Assembly (NCBI GenBank): GCA_024222455.1
Contig: JAAEPD010000413.1
Coordinates: forward strand, 1-47,422
Length of the DNA: 47,422 nt
DNA from: Aureispira sp.
Lineage (GTDB): Bacteria; Bacteroidota; Bacteroidia; Chitinophagales; Saprospiraceae
Direction of reading: 5' to 3'
The position numbers and the translations under genes are program-made. The notes under the pieces were generated by a model, which had not been told where the DNA came from, searched no databases, and saw only the letters and a list, made by a program, of their open reading frames with translations. Shown here one piece after another: positions 45,422 to 47,422 of this stretch; position 1 is the stretch's first letter, and the number at the start of each line of letters is the position of its first letter.

Positions 45422-45442
45422 CAAAATTAATCATTAATTTTG
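45422..45442. promoter_or_regulatory. Palindrome carrying two divergent -7 elements
   Basis: CAAAATTAA (45422-45430), TCA, TTAATTTTG (45434-45442): a perfect 9-bp inverted repeat. Each arm holds a TAnnTTTG -7 element (TAATTTTG), one facing each of the divergent genes starting at 45324 and 45489. No clear -33 TTTG is seen in either direction, so it may instead be an operator. Confidence 0.4.
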
Positions 45443-45488
45443 AAATGTTGCATAGTATTCACATCATCCTATCAGAAACCATAACGTT

Positions 45489-46655
45489 ATGAAGATTGTA
45501 AAAAAGATAATAAAGTGGGCATTTATTTTTGTGCTCCTATTTTTGCTGTATGTAGTTATTGCCATTGGTCATGGGACAATTACCGATTTTCAGCCAGAAG
45601 AGCGGATTGTTTTAGAAGCAATTAAACCTAACCAAAACGCAACTATAGATAAGGATGAGTTGAGTTTCTTGAATTGGAATGTAGGCTATGGCGGTCTCGG
45701 AAAAGAATCTAATTTCTTTTATGATGAGGGCCGATTTTTTACTTCTGGAGGTAAAATGGTAAGAGCCTCTAAAGAGAATGTTGAGAAAAATATAAATGGA
45801 GTTGGACAGTTTTTGGATAAGCACAAAACAGATTTTGTATTACTGCAAGAGGTTGACCAAGATTCTAGAAGAAGTTATTATATAGACCAATCCAAACGTT
45901 ATCAGTCTAAACTAAATGGCTATACACAGTCTTTTGCAGTTAATTTTAACGTGAGTAGAGTGCCTTTACCTGTTTGTGAACCTTGGAGTGTGATAGGGAA
46001 AGTATATAGTGGATTAAGTTCTTTTTCTAAGTACAACTCATCAGAAAGTGTGCGTTTGCAATTTCCTGGAGAGTACAGTTGGCCTAATAGAGTATTCCAT
46101 CTAGATCGTTGTATGTCTGTACAACGCTATCCAACTATTCACCCTGATGGTAAGGAATTAGTAGTTGTTAATACACACAACTCTGCCTATGATGGAGGGG
46201 AACTGAAGCAACAAGAAATGGGCTATTTTAAAGATTTTGTCTTAGAAGAATATGAAAAAGGGAATTATGTAATTGTTGGAGGAGACTGGAATCAATGTCC
46301 ACCTAATATTCCTTTTGATAAAAATGCTGCAGAGTGGGGAATAGCTCCTGATTCTAGCTATTATACAGGCAATATTGCACCTGGTTTTATGCCAGCAGAT
46401 TGGACTTGGGCTTTTGATGATAAAGTGCCTACCAATCGTAAGTTGGTGGATACCTATGAGCACAAAAAGACTTTTGTAACCTTGATCGATTTTTATTTAG
46501 TATCTCCTAATGTAGAAGTCTTGGAAGTAAGAGGCGAGGATATGAAATTTGAATTTTCGGATCATCAGCCTGTATTTTTGAATGCTAAGCTAAAAGGTTT
46601 GATACCTGAGGCAGATACAACTGCAGTGGCTATAGATTCAACATTGATGCAATAA
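45489..46655 (+). CDS. Endonuclease/exonuclease/phosphatase-fold protein, membrane-anchored
   Basis: 388 residues with an N-terminal membrane anchor (WAFIFVLLFLLYVVIAIGHG). The EEP fold has its standard motifs: LSFLNWNVGYGG (Asn), DFVLLQEVDQDS (catalytic Glu), LVVVNTHNSAYDGG, NYVIVGGDWNQCPP (Asp and Asn) and VTLIDFYLVSP followed by FSDHQPVFLNAKL (catalytic Asp-His). The family includes DNase I-like nucleases, inositol phosphatases and sphingomyelinases; the membrane-tethered, outward-facing position makes a lipid phosphodiesterase or extracytoplasmic nuclease plausible, but the substrate is not resolved. It is followed by a lipoprotein gene 27 bp downstream, probably an operon. Confidence 0.87.
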   Translation: MKIVKKIIKWAFIFVLLFLLYVVIAIGHGTITDFQPEERIVLEAIKPNQNATIDKDELSFLNWNVGYGGLGKESNFFYDEGRFFTSGGKMVRASKENVEKNINGVGQFLDKHKTDFVLLQEVDQDSRRSYYIDQSKRYQSKLNGYTQSFAVNFNVSRVPLPVCEPWSVIGKVYSGLSSFSKYNSSESVRLQFPGEYSWPNRVFHLDRCMSVQRYPTIHPDGKELVVVNTHNSAYDGGELKQQEMGYFKDFVLEEYEKGNYVIVGGDWNQCPPNIPFDKNAAEWGIAPDSSYYTGNIAPGFMPADWTWAFDDKVPTNRKLVDTYEHKKTFVTLIDFYLVSPNVEVLEVRGEDMKFEFSDHQPVFLNAKLKGLIPEADTTAVAIDSTLMQ

Positions 46656-46682
46656 TCATTTTAGAACTATAAAAATAACCTA

Positions 46683-47237
46683 ATGAAAATGAAGTATTTA
46701 TTCTTATTATTTTTAGCTTTTGCACTGTTTTCTTGTGGAGAGACTGCTCCTGCTCCTGAAGAGAATAATGAAAACACAGAAATTACGGATGAGAACAATC
46801 CTGAAAATACAGTAACAGATGCTAATACAACTATAGAAGATCATGGAGAAAAGATAGATGTAATTGCATTGGACGATGCTATAGAGGAGTTGGATAGACA
46901 GATAGACGCAAGTGAGTTGCCTTACTATGTAGCAGAAAGTCCAGACCCAATGGTCTTAGAGTTTACAGGTCATTACATCAAAGAGAGCAAAGAATTCAAG
47001 AAACTAATGATTGTATATGCAACAGGATCTGGCAAAAGATTTTATTGGCTGGATAATGATGTAACAGTTTTAGAAGATGGAGATTTGCGCTATATTTTCA
47101 AAAAAGGAGAGTTTAAGGCGCTAGATGATGGTGTTTCGGATGTAAAAACAGATATAGCTGAGGGAATGAAAACAGAAGTAACTAAGTTGATGGCACAAGC
47201 ACAGAAGATCCTAGATGAAGAGATTGTAATGGACTAA
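46683..47237 (+). CDS. Acidic lipoprotein, unknown function
   Basis: 184 residues: lipoprotein signal MKMKYLFLLFLAFALFSCG (Cys at 18), then an Asn/Glu/Thr-rich disordered linker (about 20-60), then a small domain of about 120 residues with LEFTGHYIKESKEFKKLMIVY, GKRFYWLDNDVTVL and LRYIFKKGEFKAL. The family is not recognised. Lies 27 bp after the EEP-fold gene and ends before a terminator, so the two form a transcription unit. The alternative start at the third codon changes nothing of substance. Confidence 0.8.
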   Translation: MKMKYLFLLFLAFALFSCGETAPAPEENNENTEITDENNPENTVTDANTTIEDHGEKIDVIALDDAIEELDRQIDASELPYYVAESPDPMVLEFTGHYIKESKEFKKLMIVYATGSGKRFYWLDNDVTVLEDGDLRYIFKKGEFKALDDGVSDVKTDIAEGMKTEVTKLMAQAQKILDEEIVMD

Positions 47238-47263
47238 TTAACCATTTATCCAAAATAAAACAT

Positions 47264-47299
47264 AAGTCATCCCGAATTTTTCGAGGGTGACTTTTTTTT
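47264..47299 (+). terminator. Intrinsic terminator after the acidic lipoprotein gene
   Basis: AAGTCATCCC (from 47264) pairs with GGGTGACTT (47285-47293) with one bulged T, followed by eight T (to 47299). It lies 26 bp after the stop at 47237. Confidence 0.82.
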
Positions 47300-47307
47300 G
47301 AAAAGCA

Positions 47308-47355
47308 ATAGGAATCTCATAGATTTAATAAGCACAAAAAATCAGAGATTCCTAT
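47308..47355. repeat. 11-bp inverted repeat overlapping a possible start codon
   Basis: ATAGGAATCTC (47308-47318) and GAGATTCCTAT (47345-47355) are perfect inverted repeats separated by 26 nt of AT-rich sequence. The right arm overlaps the ATG at 47354, so in RNA the hairpin would hide the start region. It could also be the end of a mobile element lying beyond the window. Confidence 0.55.
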
Positions 47356-47422
47356 GTATTATAAGAAATTGCAAGATACAGAAAATATAAAGAAGGAGCT
47401 AGGGGCTGGCTGGACAATTTTA
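47354..47422 (+). CDS. Possible 5' end of a gene cut by the window edge
   Basis: An ATG at 47354 opens 23 codons to the window end without stop (begins MYYKKLQDTENIKKELG, ends GWTIL). The composition is that of a normal soluble protein, but the fragment is too short to identify. It follows a terminator by 54 bp and its start lies in an inverted repeat. Confidence 0.35.
   Translation, partial: MYYKKLQDTENIKKELGAGWTIL

Noticed and set aside
1-47422. tRNA, rRNA, insertion sequences and integrase genes
   Set aside because: I looked in all intergenic stretches and found no cloverleaf, rRNA-like or transposase-like sequence; the short inverted repeats present are explained as terminators or single hairpins.

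Overview
The window is about 47 kb of an AT-rich chromosome from a member of the Bacteroidota. The evidence is type IX secretion system (T9SS) sorting domains of both type A and type B, a PorP/SprF protein, SprB repeats, PorE-like and OmpA-like lipoprotein/envelope genes, a B12 riboswitch in front of a T9SS-exported beta-propeller, and promoter matches to the Bacteroidota TTTG-N19-TAnnTTTG pattern. The gliding/adhesin content and codon use would fit a Saprospiria-like marine bacterium, but that placement is a guess. I see no rRNA, tRNA, CRISPR, transposase or prophage block.

Region 1 (1-24.2 kb) is a cell-surface adhesin locus: a single gene of about 20.3 kb encoding a 6,768-residue T9SS type B protein, then a PorP/SprF-family outer-membrane protein, then a PorE-like protein (TPR, PD40 propeller, carboxypeptidase-regulatory-like and OmpA domains). 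The giant protein has a Bacteroidota-type N-terminal domain, PKD/Ig-like domains, a short beta-helix-like stretch, a glycine-rich segment of about 300 residues, about 49 SprB-type repeats interrupted by four 'NGDFE' lectin-like modules, and a CHU_C-type sorting domain. Several nested duplications are visible inside it (a 1.98-kb unit and an exact 984-bp period).

Region 2 (24.2-28.2 kb) holds a holin-superfamily-like membrane protein, a fused DAHP synthase/chorismate mutase, a two-gene minus-strand unit whose second gene (secreted SH3 protein) is split by a frameshift in a run of seven A, and a Spo0M/arrestin-like gene. Region 3 (28.2-30.9 kb) is a cobalamin riboswitch followed by two T9SS type A-tagged secreted proteins; the first resembles the BtuG class of surface beta-propellers, so I infer an external B12-capture locus.

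Region 4 (31-36 kb) has a sterol-desaturase-family hydroxylase on plus, and on minus lpxB plus a likely operon of a membrane protein, a family 2 glycosyltransferase, an alpha/beta-hydrolase lipoprotein and a TlpA-like thioredoxin lipoprotein. Region 5 (36-43 kb) carries a 1,043-residue TPR protein with a companion outer-membrane beta-barrel, rpe, and a secreted ankyrin protein. Region 6 (43-47.4 kb) has a methyltransferase, a small coiled-coil lipoprotein with an NPSFE-OmpA protein, a membrane-anchored endonuclease/exonuclease/phosphatase-fold protein, an acidic lipoprotein and the start of a gene cut by the window edge.

Most of the coding capacity is devoted to the cell envelope: export (T9SS partners), surface adhesins, peptidoglycan-anchored OmpA proteins, lipid A synthesis and B12 acquisition. 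Intergenic regions are compact, and several intrinsic terminators directly abut or overlap the next promoter, start codon or opposing gene.
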